The position numbers and the translations under genes are program-made. From the NCBI RefSeq assembly GCF_001315015.1, contig NZ_CP012915.1:1653501-1717500 (forward strand): 64,000 nucleotides of DNA, read 5' to 3'. The notes below the pieces were generated by a model, which was given only the letters and a program-made list of their open reading frames with translations, was not told where the DNA came from and did not search any database. This document shows, in pieces, positions 50,638 through 58,845 of this stretch (position 1 is the first letter of the stretch; every line of letters starts with the position of its first letter). This stretch comes from Azospirillum brasilense (GTDB lineage: Bacteria; Pseudomonadota; Alphaproteobacteria; Azospirillales; Azospirillaceae).

Positions 50638-50973
50638 ATGGCCAAGAATACAGCAGCGATCGACCCTCAGTCCTCGTGTCTGACGCTGATAAACGTCTAT
50701 GAGGTCGAACCGGAGAAGCAGGCCGACTTGGCAAAGGCCCTTTCGGCATCGACCGAAAACACCATTCGCCACCAGCCCGGTTTCATATCGGCCTGCATCC
50801 ACAGCAGCATCGACGGGAAGAAGGTCGTGAACTACGCCCAATGGGCATCCAAGGAGCACTTCGAGGGCTTCATGAAGAAGCCAGAGACGCAAGAGCAACT
50901 CAAACAGTTTGCAGGTCTCGCGAAATCGGTTGCGCCGAGCCTCTACACGGTCAACGCCGTTCATGCGGAGTAG
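50638..50973 (+). CDS. Antibiotic biosynthesis monooxygenase (ABM) domain protein
   Basis: 111 residues from ATG 50638 (AAAGGAG 7 nt before). A single ferredoxin-like ABM domain: LTLINVYEVEPEKQADLAKAL, RHQPGFISACIHSSIDGKKVVNYAQWASKEHFEGFM. Such dimeric proteins are small cofactor-free monooxygenases or heme/quinol-related enzymes. It is 26 nt before an ECF41 sigma gene and behind its promoter, so it is the likely target gene of that sigma factor. Confidence 0.85.
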   Translation: MAKNTAAIDPQSSCLTLINVYEVEPEKQADLAKALSASTENTIRHQPGFISACIHSSIDGKKVVNYAQWASKEHFEGFMKKPETQEQLKQFAGLAKSVAPSLYTVNAVHAE

Positions 50974-50999
50974 GGAAGGAATGACAAGGCAGTAGAACC

Positions 51000-52013
51000 A
51001 TGAACGACGTTCCCTCCGACCCATCATTCTTTGAAAATCGCCCCGACCTTATCCGTCTCGCATACAGGATGCTTGGATCGGTGGCGGATGCCGAGGACGT
51101 TGTTCAGGATGCCTATCTCCGCTGGCTGGCGACCGACCGTGAGACGGTCCGGCAGCCGGCAGCCTTGCTGCGCACCATTGTTACGCGCCTCTGCCTGAAC
51201 GAACTGAAATCCGCAAGGCGCCGACGCGAAACCTATATCGGACCGTGGCTGCCGGAGCCCATTGTTGACATGTGGGAATCGGATTCCATCGACGATATCA
51301 CGCTTCCCTTGATGATCGCGCTGGAGCGTCTATCGCCATTGGAGCGAGCGGCCTTTCTGCTGCACGATGTTTTCGGCATGGGGTTTGATGATGTCGCCAA
51401 CGCCATAGGCCGTGACGCGGCAGCATGCCGCAAGCTGGCCAGTCGGGCGCGCGGCCATATCCAAGCGGCCCGGCCACGCTTCCCGGTGACGAAGGAACAT
51501 GGGCTGGAGATCGCCGCCGCCTTCTTCGCCGCGTCGCGCAATGGCGACATGGACCGGCTGCGCCTGCTTCTGGCCGATGACGTAACCGCCAGCGCGGACG
51601 GCGGCGGTCGGGTGCCGGCTTCGCAGCGTCCACTGATCGGAGCCGGGGAGGTCATGGCGCGACACGTCCAGCTTGCACAGGAGTTCAAGCAGTCTCCATC
51701 CCTTCTCATACGCTATGCCATCATCGACGGGCTTCCCGGTTTCATTTCCGTCGAGGGGGGCGGGATGGTGCAGACCTCCGCCTTGCAGATCGAGCGGGGA
51801 AAGATCGTCGCGATCTACATCACCAGGAACCCGGACAAGTTGCGGCACTTGAACGGCGTTCCGGTGCAACAGCCAACGACGCAGTGGCGGCCGTCGGCAC
51901 GGATGGCTGAGCGTCATGGGGGATGTCCATGGCGGGTGAAATCCGAGCCAGGATGCGGGCCGGCGAAGGAGGCCAGCCCGCATGACAGCACCCGCTTCCC
52001 TGGATCTGCGTGA
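51000..52013 (+). CDS. ECF41-family RNA polymerase sigma factor
   Basis: 337 residues. Region 2 begins FENRPDLIRLAYRMLGSVADAEDVVQDAYLRWL and region 4 has LSPLERAAFLLHDVFGMGFDDVANAIGR. The SnoaL-like C-terminal extension holds DGGGR (about 200-204) and NPDKL (about 277-281), both diagnostic of ECF41, where the extension regulates activity in place of an anti-sigma factor. A further 55 residues after NPDKL are unusual. It forms an operon with the ABM gene and an ECF41 promoter upstream. Confidence 0.92.
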   Translation: MNDVPSDPSFFENRPDLIRLAYRMLGSVADAEDVVQDAYLRWLATDRETVRQPAALLRTIVTRLCLNELKSARRRRETYIGPWLPEPIVDMWESDSIDDITLPLMIALERLSPLERAAFLLHDVFGMGFDDVANAIGRDAAACRKLASRARGHIQAARPRFPVTKEHGLEIAAAFFAASRNGDMDRLRLLLADDVTASADGGGRVPASQRPLIGAGEVMARHVQLAQEFKQSPSLLIRYAIIDGLPGFISVEGGGMVQTSALQIERGKIVAIYITRNPDKLRHLNGVPVQQPTTQWRPSARMAERHGGCPWRVKSEPGCGPAKEASPHDSTRFPGSA

Positions 52014-52055
52014 GCGGCTGATCGCGGCGGCCGGTCGATCAAAGCCAACGTCGGC

Positions 52056-52454
52056 TCAGGCGCTTTGTGGAACCCGAGCGATCACCTTGATTTCAAAATC
52101 AAAGCCGGCGAGCCAGTTCACGCCGACCGCGGTCCAGTTGGGATAGGGCTTTTGCGGAAACATCCGGTCTTTGACGGACAGGACGGTCTCGAACTGTGCC
52201 TCCGGATCGGTGTGGAAGGTCGTCACGTCCACGATGTCGTCGAAGGTGGCGCCGGCCGCCCGCAAAACCTCGCGCAGATTGTCGAAGGCCCGTTGAACCT
52301 GCTTCGCGAAGTCAGGCTCGGGCGAGCCGTCCTCGCGGCCCCCGACCTGCCCCGACACGAAGAGCAGATCGCCGGACCGGATGGCGGCGGAGTAGCGGTG
52401 GATCTCGTAGAGCGCCTGCCGACCGGCAGGAAAGATGGCGCCGCGCTTGGACAT
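52056..52454 (-). CDS. RidA-family enamine/imine deaminase
   Basis: 132 residues from ATG 52454 (GGGAG before). SGDLLFVSGQVGGREDG, AFDNLREVLRAAGATFDDIVDVTTFHTD and PNWTAVGVNWLAGFDFEIKVIARV follow the RidA/YjgF fold. A key Arg of true RidA (normally in an IPR..... RVAVEVA-type end) is not clearly placed, so it may be an Rid subgroup with other substrates. It is divergent from the LysR gene at 52557. Confidence 0.85.
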   Translation of the reverse strand: MSKRGAIFPAGRQALYEIHRYSAAIRSGDLLFVSGQVGGREDGSPEPDFAKQVQRAFDNLREVLRAAGATFDDIVDVTTFHTDPEAQFETVLSVKDRMFPQKPYPNWTAVGVNWLAGFDFEIKVIARVPQSA

Positions 52455-52556
52455 TGATGTCTCCCGTTCGGATTGGAACTGGAGCAGGAGATAGCAGCCA
52501 AAGGGGTGCGCCATTAGACATTGAAATCGGCACGGGCTGATGCAAGATCGCCATCA

Positions 52557-53465
52557 ATGAAGCGCCCCTCCCTGAACGATCTCAGCGCCTTCGTGGCGGT
52601 CGCCACCCATCGCAGCTTCCGCCGCGCGGCGGATGAACTGGGAACGGCGCCGTCCACGCTGAGCCACGCGATGCGGGGGCTTGAGGACCGGCTGGGCGTG
52701 CGTCTCCTCAACCGCACGACCCGCAGCGTATCGCCGACCGAAGCGGGGCGTGAGCTGCTCGGCCGTCTGCAGGTGGCTCTGACTTCCCTGGACGAAGCGC
52801 TGGATGCCGCCACGGCCTTTCGCGGCAATGTGGCCGGCAAAGTCCGGATCAACGCGCCGCGCGTGGCCGCGGCGCTTCTCGTCCGCGATGTCCTCCCGCG
52901 CATGGTGGAACGGTTTCCCGACGTGACGGTGGACCTGGTCGTCGAGGGGCGGTTGATCGACATCGTGTCCGGCGGCTTCGATGCCGGCGTCCGCCTGATC
53001 GAGTCCATCCCGAGGGACATGATCGCCGTGCCCTTCCCGGACCCGATCGGCTTCGTCTGCGTCGCCTCCCCCGCCTATCTTCAGCGCGCCGGGGAGCCGA
53101 CGACGCCGGACGATCTGCAGCGCCATCGCTGCATTGGACACCGCCTGCCCGGCGGCCGGCTGTACCGCTGGGAGTTCGAGCGGGCCGGGCAGGAATTGAC
53201 GGTCGACGTCAACGGACCGGTGGTCCTCGACGATGAGGAGTTGATGGCGGAGGCCGCCGCCCAGGGCCTGGGGATCGCCTATGTGGCGAGTTGGGCCGCC
53301 GAAGCCGCGCTGGCGGAGGGACGGTTGCGGACCGTTCTGCCCGGCTGGATGCACAAGCCGGAGCGGGCGGCGGTGTATTATCCCGGCCACCGCGCCGTGC
53401 CGCCGGCCCTGCGGGCGTTCCTCGATGTCGTCAAGACCATGCCGACCGCTCGGGAAACGCATTGA
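52557..53465 (+). CDS. LysR-family transcriptional regulator beside ridA
   Basis: 302 residues from ATG 52557. The HTH reads LNDLSAFVAVATHRSFRRAADELGTAPSTLSHAMRGLEDRLGVRLLNRTTRSVSPTEAG. The effector domain starts GKVRINAPRVAAALLVRDVLPRM (CrgA-like subgroup). It is divergent from ridA with 102 nt between, so ridA is its likely target. Confidence 0.9.
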   Translation: MKRPSLNDLSAFVAVATHRSFRRAADELGTAPSTLSHAMRGLEDRLGVRLLNRTTRSVSPTEAGRELLGRLQVALTSLDEALDAATAFRGNVAGKVRINAPRVAAALLVRDVLPRMVERFPDVTVDLVVEGRLIDIVSGGFDAGVRLIESIPRDMIAVPFPDPIGFVCVASPAYLQRAGEPTTPDDLQRHRCIGHRLPGGRLYRWEFERAGQELTVDVNGPVVLDDEELMAEAAAQGLGIAYVASWAAEAALAEGRLRTVLPGWMHKPERAAVYYPGHRAVPPALRAFLDVVKTMPTARETH

Positions 53466-53543
53466 TGATCCTCCAAACCAGCGGGTCCCCGACGCACTCG
53501 GTCGCCACTATGATGGCGCCCCGTTTGATTCAGGGGGTAAGGC

Positions 53544-54260
53544 ATGCTGGTCCGGCAGGGTGAGCATCGTGGCGTGTCGGCGGACCGCAGTCTGGCCTGG
53601 TCGCTGGCGGGCATCGCCGGCGCCGTCAACGCCGCGGGATTCTACGCCGCCGGCCTCTACTCCTCGCACATGACCGGCACCGTCTCGACCATGGCCGATC
53701 ATCTGGCGCTGGGCGAGATGGGCGCCTTCGGCATGGCGCTGGCCATCATCGCCACCTTCATCGCCGGGGCGACGGTGTCGGCGGTGCTCATCAACGCCGG
53801 GCAGCGCCGCGGCCTGTCGGCGATCTACGCCTACAGCGTCTGCCTCGAAGCCCTGCTGCTCGCCGGGCTCGGCGCCGCCGACGTCTGGCTGCACGAGCTT
53901 CGCGGCGCCGCACTGGTCATGGGGTTGAGCTTCCTGATGGGGTTGCAGAACGCCATCGTCACGCGGATTTCCAACGCCCGCGTCCGCACCACCCACGTCA
54001 CCGGCATGATCACCGACATCGGGATCGAGCTTGGCAACCTGATCGACGATCTCTACCACCGCAACGGCCGGGATCGCGTCCGGGTGACGCTCGACAAGCT
54101 GAAGACCCATCTGCCGACCGTCGGGTCCTTTTTCCTGGGCGGCGTCCTGGGGGTTCTGGGCTACAGCGCCTGGGGCGCCATGCTGTTCGTGACGCTGGCG
54201 GCCATCCTTGCCGGCTTCGCCGCCCCTGTGATTCTCGCCGAATGGCGGACCGCGGAGTAG
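53544..54260 (+). CDS. DUF1275 (YoaK-like) membrane protein
   Basis: 238 residues with six to seven hydrophobic segments (for example WSLAGIAGAVNAAGFYAAGLY, GMALAIIATFIAGATVSAVLI, AMLFVTLAAILAGFAAPVIL). SSHMTGTVSTMADH and GLQNAIVTRISNARVRTTHVTGMITDIG are the DUF1275 signatures. The function of this family is unknown; transport has been proposed. An iteron-like motif begins 3 nt after its stop. Confidence 0.85.
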   Translation: MLVRQGEHRGVSADRSLAWSLAGIAGAVNAAGFYAAGLYSSHMTGTVSTMADHLALGEMGAFGMALAIIATFIAGATVSAVLINAGQRRGLSAIYAYSVCLEALLLAGLGAADVWLHELRGAALVMGLSFLMGLQNAIVTRISNARVRTTHVTGMITDIGIELGNLIDDLYHRNGRDRVRVTLDKLKTHLPTVGSFFLGGVLGVLGYSAWGAMLFVTLAAILAGFAAPVILAEWRTAE

Positions 54261-54262
54261 AA

Positions 54263-54280
54263 GCGTTTCAAATTCAGCGT
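54263..54280 (+). other. Iteron-like motif between DUF1275 and mug
   Basis: GCGTTTCAAATTCAGCGT, identical to the copy in nasA at 40205. It points in the same direction as the cluster at 57.0-57.24 kb. Confidence 0.65.
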
Positions 54281-54312
54281 TGCCAGACGCCGTTTCCCAC
54301 TGTTGACGCAAC

Positions 54313-54849
54313 ATGACCGATTCCGAAGGCCCCATCCCCGACATCATCGCCCCCGGCCTGAACGCCTTGTTCGTCGGATTCAATCCGGGAACGCGTTCCG
54401 GCTTGCTCGGCCACAATTACGCGGGGCCGGGCAACCAATTCTGGAAATTGCTGGCGGAGGCCGGCCTGACCCCGCGCCGGCTGCGCCCGGAGGAGGACCG
54501 GCTGTTGCCGGAGTTCGGGCTGGGCTCCACTAACCTCGTGGCGCGTGCGACGCCAAGCGCCGCCGATCTCAGCCGGACGGAACTGCGCAGCGGCGTGCCG
54601 CGTTTGCGCGCTCTGATCGCAGAGTTCCGGCCGCGGGTGATCGCCTACACGGGGAAAGGGGTCTATCTCGCCGCTGCGGATCGCATCCGGGCGGACTGGG
54701 GCGTGCAGCCGGACAGCCTGTTCGATGGTCCGGTGGACGTCGTGCTGCCCTCGCCCAGCGGACTCGCCCGGCTGCCCTTCGCGGAAAAGCTGCGCTGGTT
54801 CTGCGAGGTCAAGCGGGTCATCGACGCTGAAGTTGACACCCGCCGCTGA
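54313..54849 (+). CDS. mug: G/U mismatch-specific DNA glycosylase
   Basis: 178 residues (E. coli Mug 168). Removes uracil and ethenocytosine from mismatches. DIIAPGLNALFVGFNPGTRSG follows the Mug active-site motif GxNPG, where Asn replaces the Asp of Ung. NQFWKLLAEAGL and VLPSPSGLARLPFAEKL match the C-terminal NPSGL loop, here PSPSGL. It stands between two iteron-like motifs next to parB. Confidence 0.92.
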   Translation: MTDSEGPIPDIIAPGLNALFVGFNPGTRSGLLGHNYAGPGNQFWKLLAEAGLTPRRLRPEEDRLLPEFGLGSTNLVARATPSAADLSRTELRSGVPRLRALIAEFRPRVIAYTGKGVYLAAADRIRADWGVQPDSLFDGPVDVVLPSPSGLARLPFAEKLRWFCEVKRVIDAEVDTRR

Positions 54850-54862
54850 CGTCAGCGGGTGT

Positions 54863-54880
54863 CCGTTACAAATTCAGCGT
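54863..54880 (+). other. Iteron-like motif between mug and parB
   Basis: CCGTTACAAATTCAGCGT. It keeps the 13-nt core CAAATTCAGCGT with variation at the 5' side, and lies 10 nt past the parB stop. Confidence 0.6.
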
Positions 54881-54889
54881 TGCTGACGG

Positions 54890-55771
54890 TCAGGCCAACA
54901 GCTCGTCAAGGAGGGCGTGGAGACGGCGCAGCTCCTGCCATTGCGCCTCGCTGAGCTGCTTGCGGTGCGCCCGCAGCTCCCCGGCGTCGACCGTGGAGAA
55001 GTCCTTGGCGATGCGCTGGACGGCGGAGACGAACCGCACCGCCGGGGCCGGCTGAATCCGCGCCGCCGCCGCGGATTCCGGCTCGCCACCGCCCATCTGG
55101 GCGCGCTTGGCCTCGCGCAGCGCCTTGACGGTGCCGCCGTCCTTGATCGTGTCCCACAGCTTCCTCTGGAGGATCGGATCGTCCACCGCGGCGATCTCCG
55201 TCAGGATGCTTTTCGGGACGGAACGGTGGCGCGTTTCAAATTCAGCGACGATATCCGCCGGCAGACGCAACAGCGACAGGGTGCGTGTCACCTCCGCCTG
55301 GCTGCGCCCGATGACCTGCCCCAGCGCTTCGTGCGTGTAGTCGTGCCGTTCGATCAGCCGGGCGAAGGCGCGGGCCAACTCCATGGCGTCGAGGTCGACG
55401 CGCTGGATGTTCTCGATCAGCGCCAGCTCGTCGGGGTCGCCGTCGGTGACGATGGCGAAGATGGTCTGGCGTCCGGCCAAACCGCAGGCGCGCAGGCGCC
55501 GCTCACCGGCAATCAGCCGGTAGTCGCCGTCGCCGAGATCCTGCACGAGAACCGGCTGCTTCAGCCCGTGGCGGGCGATGGAATTCGCCAGCTCCTGCAG
55601 CGACTGGTCGTCGAAATGGCGGCGCGGCTGGTCGGGATTGGGGTGCACCCGGTCGAGATCGACCTCGATCAGCCGCGGGAAGTCGGCGGAGAGCCCGAAC
55701 AGCGCGTCCCCGCCGCGCTGCGCCGCCTTGTCGAAAATGCGGGTGCTGGTCCGTTCGAGTTTACGAGACAT
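54890..55771 (-). CDS. parB: Partition protein ParB
   Basis: 293 residues. The N-terminal CTPase domain has VHPNPDQPRRHFDD, LIAGERRLRA and ENIQRVDLDAMELARAFARL (the GERRxRA nucleotide motif). A helix-turn-helix (HEALGQVIGRSQAEVTRTLSLLRLP) binds the centromere. The C-terminal part should dimerise. ATG 55771 lies inside the end of parA (11-nt overlap). An iteron-like motif lies in the coding sequence at 55231. Confidence 0.94.
   Translation of the reverse strand: MSRKLERTSTRIFDKAAQRGGDALFGLSADFPRLIEVDLDRVHPNPDQPRRHFDDQSLQELANSIARHGLKQPVLVQDLGDGDYRLIAGERRLRACGLAGRQTIFAIVTDGDPDELALIENIQRVDLDAMELARAFARLIERHDYTHEALGQVIGRSQAEVTRTLSLLRLPADIVAEFETRHRSVPKSILTEIAAVDDPILQRKLWDTIKDGGTVKALREAKRAQMGGGEPESAAAARIQPAPAVRFVSAVQRIAKDFSTVDAGELRAHRKQLSEAQWQELRRLHALLDELLA
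55231..55247 (+). other. Iteron-like motif inside parB
   Basis: GCGTTTCAAATTCAGCG, 17 of 17 with the copies at 40205 and 54263. In the parB frame it also encodes AEFET, so the motif has been read in the same frame in two unrelated proteins. Confidence 0.6.
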
Positions 55772-56780
55772 GGGCGTCTTCCGCAGTCTGGAGGTGAGCG
55801 GCCAGTTCGCGCGCCAGTTCGCCGTAGGCCTGGACGCTGTTTGAATTCGGATCGGCCTCGATGGCCGGGCGGCCGGCGCCCGACGCCTGGGCGAACAGGG
55901 TGGCGCGCGGCACCGCGTTCAGAACGCGGGTGCGCCCCTCGTAATGCTCCTGAATCTCGCGCAGGCTGGCCTGATCCTGCGTCAAACGCGACGAGAACAT
56001 GGTCGGCAGGATGCCGAAGATGTTCAGCGACGGGTTCGAGCGGCGGCGGATCTTGGCGATGGTTTCCAGCAGCAGCGGCACGCCGAGCCCGGCGAACACC
56101 TCCGTCTGCACGGGAATCAGCACGAGATCGCTGGCCGCCAGCGCGTTGATGGTGAGAAGGCCGAGGTTGGGCGGGCAGTCGATCACGATGACATCGTAAC
56201 GGTTCCGCACCTCCGCCAGCTTTTCCTTGAGCACCAGCGAGTTGTCCGGCTCGGCCACCAGCTCGGTCTCCGCCGCGGCCAGCCCGATGCTGGAGGGGGC
56301 GAGCATGACGGCACCGCCGCACACCGGCTGGAGGATGCTGTCGAAGGACGCCCCGCCGCGGACAACATTATAGATGCCCTTGCGCTGGGTTTCGATCTCG
56401 CCAGGGTCGAGTCCCATATGGACGGTGGCGTTGCCCTGGGGATCGCTGTCGAGAAGCATCACCTTCAAGCCCAGCGTGGACAGCGCGTAGGACAGGTTGA
56501 CCGCCGTCGTTGTCTTGCCGACGCCGCCCTTCTGATTGGCCACGGCCACCACGGCGCGCTGAATCTTGGGCATCCCGGTGTTCTGCGGCACGGCGGCCAT
56601 GCCGCCCTGACCGGCCAGGAACCCGGCGACCTGCTGGGGGATGCGCTCCGCTCCGCTTTCCCACCGGCTGATCCGCGAACGGTCGTAGCGGCGATTCAGT
56701 GCGCCGTTGAGCCATGTCGCGAAGCTCAACTGGTCCTCGGCACGCCGTTCGCGGATGGCGCGCAGTTCTTCCCCGTTCAT
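55761..56780 (-). CDS. parA: Partition ATPase ParA with N-terminal HTH
   Basis: 339 residues from ATG 56780 (GGAGG 4 nt before). Residues 1-65 form a Xre-like DNA-binding domain (LSFATWLNGALNRRYDRSRISRWESGAERIPQQVAGFL), as in the larger plasmid-type ParA that represses its own operon. The deviant Walker A is NQKGGVGKTTT (about 82-92); LDSDPQGNAT and VIDCPPNLGLLT follow. It moves the replicon with ParB. A near-palindrome at 56885-56902 lies about 105 nt upstream and may be its operator or a centromere. Confidence 0.95.
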   Translation of the reverse strand: MNGEELRAIRERRAEDQLSFATWLNGALNRRYDRSRISRWESGAERIPQQVAGFLAGQGGMAAVPQNTGMPKIQRAVVAVANQKGGVGKTTTAVNLSYALSTLGLKVMLLDSDPQGNATVHMGLDPGEIETQRKGIYNVVRGGASFDSILQPVCGGAVMLAPSSIGLAAAETELVAEPDNSLVLKEKLAEVRNRYDVIVIDCPPNLGLLTINALAASDLVLIPVQTEVFAGLGVPLLLETIAKIRRRSNPSLNIFGILPTMFSSRLTQDQASLREIQEHYEGRTRVLNAVPRATLFAQASGAGRPAIEADPNSNSVQAYGELARELAAHLQTAEDAHVS

Positions 56781-56884
56781 CGGGCCTCCGGCTTTCCCTG
56801 TGTGAGGTCCTTTCTTGCAAAATGTGACGCAACTGGTCAAGCCGGAGCGCACCGAATTGCGTCAAATGGCGGCAGGAGCGGGAG

Positions 56885-56902
56885 TCATGCGACGTCGTAT
56901 GG
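56885..56902. other. Near-palindrome upstream of parA, candidate parS-like site (copy 2)
   Basis: TCATGCGACGTCGTATGG differs at two positions from the perfect palindrome at 33781-33798. It lies 105 nt before parA and at the left border of the origin-like region. Confidence 0.5.
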
Positions 56903-57873
56903 GACTATCGTCATAGAATTCGACGGCTTTTGCCGGGCGCGGCGAACGGTGGAAAACCATTCCGGAGGCGAATCGACCGAGACCCCGTCAAGCCTGTTTT
57001 CCAAAGCGTTACCAATTCAGCGTTGGTCGGATGGAGCGGTTTCGATTCGGGCCTTGAATCGCCTGGATTCCATTGTTTCAAATTCAGCGTTGATGTCCGA
57101 TTCGCGGATTTGCGTTGCCGTTGCAAGATCTGCGCGAGACTCGGCGAGTCGGCTAAGCCTTGGAAAGCCTTGGGTTTCCGAGTCGAATGTTACCAATTCA
57201 GCGTTGGAGCCGAGTCGCCTTTGTATCAAATTCAGCGTCGGGTCCGGTTGACAGTTGACGGTCCTGGCCTGAAATCCTTGCCCTGGGGTGATGCTCGTCC
57301 TGGTGGAGGATCGGGGTCACGATCACCCTCGAATGCCCGGTTGGCGATTCCCCACCCCCTGTCGCGTTGCGTTTTCAGCGAAGGGGGTCGCGCCAGCACC
57401 CGCGCAACCGGTCTAACCGGAGAATCCTATAGGGACTCATATAGGACATGGTTGCGAGTTCAGCGTGGATAACCGCCTTTCGTGACTCGTCTTCAGCGTG
57501 GATGAGCGAGTCCCCGTTGCGACTTCGGCGTCCCTGCCGTTGCGGAGTCAGCGAGCCGATCCGGCCGGTTTCGCCCATTGCGATTCCAACTCAGCGTGGA
57601 CAAGCCTGTCCGGCTGTGAATAAGCGGCTCTCCGGTCCTGGACGCTCCGTTGGCGACGCTGATTTTGAAACATCGGCTCGAACCTCGGCTCGGCGGTTGC
57701 CGGGAGGGCAGGGGGCGGCCGGGCCATAAAGGGCCGCTTCGCTGAAGTTGAGTCGGAATCTGCAGCTTCCGTTGCAACTTCAGCGATTCGTGGGATGGAC
57801 GCGCTTCACAGCCACCACATTTTGTGTTTTCTGAAATGACAGCAACGTGACCGAACGAGGCCGGAGGGGTCCC
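56903..57873. other. Origin-like region between parA and repA
   Basis: About 0.97 kb with no convincing gene on either strand. It holds at least eight repeats ending AGCGT, sequences CGTGGATAA (57464-57472) and TGTGAATAA (57615-57623) each one base off a DnaA box, and a short AT-richer block (CTATAGGGACTCATATAGGA, 57427-57446). From 56882 to 57789 there are 20 GANTC sites, at 56882, 56970, 57044, 57056, 57066, 57099, 57138, 57146, 57180, 57212, 57346, 57422, 57434, 57484, 57508, 57545, 57582, 57750, 57756 and 57785. About three are expected by chance. The region lies directly upstream of repA. Function as an origin is inferred. Confidence 0.8.
57006..57238 (+). repeat. Four iteron-like direct repeats upstream of repA
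   Basis: GCGTTACCAATTCAGCGT (57006-57023), TTGTTTCAAATTCAGCGT (57073-57090), ATGTTACCAATTCAGCGT (57187-57204) and TTGTATCAAATTCAGCGT (57221-57238), all in the same direction. The last 10 bases, AATTCAGCGT, are constant. Weaker relatives follow at 57451-57466, 57483-57499, 57579-57598 and 57771-57786. RepA binding is the natural hypothesis. Confidence 0.75.
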
Positions 57874-58845
57874 ATGGCGAAAATCCACGAGCAGCTTACC
57901 CTGGAGGGATTCGAGGCGGTTCTTGCCCGCACCGAAGACCCCAAGGAGCGCCGCCGTGTGATGATGGCCCATGAAGCGCTGTCCAACGAGATGGACGCGA
58001 TCGGTTATCTCCACGCCGGCTTCTGCCAAGCCTCGCTGCCGCACCGCAAACCCAAGGACGAGACCGCCCCCTGGGTGCGCAACAACGGCAAGTACCAGCT
58101 CGTCGTCCGCCCCGGCATCCTGCCGCTGCGCGACGGGACGGTCCTGGACGTCGGCGTTCCCTACGGCGCCAAGGCGCGCCTGATCATGATCTACCTGCAG
58201 ACCGAGGCGCGCAAGACGCGCAGCGCCCACGTCGATCTGGGTCCGAGCATGAGCGCGTGGCTGCGCCGTCTCGGGCTGGCCCCGACGGGTGGCGAGCGCG
58301 GCAACTACAAGCCGGTGCGCGAGCAGGTTCTGCGGATCGCCCGTAGCGAGTTCACCCTGCGCACCACCACCGGCCCTTCGACGGCGGAGATCTCCGACCA
58401 GCGCCTGATCGACGGCATCAAGCTGTGGCGGGACGAGGAGGACACGCCCGACCTGTTCCGCACCGGCGGTGAGTGGGTGCGCTTCGTCCGCCTGACCCAG
58501 AGCTTCTTCGAGCATCTGATGGAACACGCGGTCCCGCTGGATGAGCACGCCATCGCCAAGCTGAAGAACTCTGCCCTTGCGCTCGACGCCTATGTGTGGC
58601 TGGTCCACCGCCTGCACCGGCTGGACAAGCAGACGGTGGTTCCCTGGCACGCCCTGTCGCAGCATTTCGGCTCGGTCAGCGAGCACCGCGTCCTGGCCTT
58701 CCGCCTGAAGGAAGCGTTGAAGGACGTGATGGCCGTCTATCCCGATGCGAACATCGAGCCGACCTCCAAGGGCCTCGTCCTGCGCCCCTCGGCGCCGGCC
58801 GTGCCGTCGAACAAGCATCTCGTCCTGCGCCCCGTCCGCGGCTGA
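57874..58845 (+). CDS. repA: Plasmid replication initiator RepA
   Basis: 323 residues from ATG 57874 (GGAGGGG 6 nt before). It resembles the alphaproteobacterial plasmid RepA family (RepA_C type): MAKIHEQLTLEGFEAVLARTEDPKERRRVMMAHEALSNEMDAIGYLHAGF at the start, WVRNNGKYQLVVRPGILPLRDGTVLDVGVPYGAKARLIMIYLQTEA in the middle, and WLVHRLHRLDKQTVVPWHALSQHFG near the end (all in pieces). It should bind the iteron-like repeats just upstream and open the origin. It lies back-to-back with parAB, separated by the origin-like region. Confidence 0.9.
   Translation: MAKIHEQLTLEGFEAVLARTEDPKERRRVMMAHEALSNEMDAIGYLHAGFCQASLPHRKPKDETAPWVRNNGKYQLVVRPGILPLRDGTVLDVGVPYGAKARLIMIYLQTEARKTRSAHVDLGPSMSAWLRRLGLAPTGGERGNYKPVREQVLRIARSEFTLRTTTGPSTAEISDQRLIDGIKLWRDEEDTPDLFRTGGEWVRFVRLTQSFFEHLMEHAVPLDEHAIAKLKNSALALDAYVWLVHRLHRLDKQTVVPWHALSQHFGSVSEHRVLAFRLKEALKDVMAVYPDANIEPTSKGLVLRPSAPAVPSNKHLVLRPVRG

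Noticed and set aside
56944..57729. Short open frames in the origin-like region
   Set aside because: Their sequence is composed of the direct repeats and origin DNA; codon usage is unlike neighbours and they lack ribosome-binding sites.
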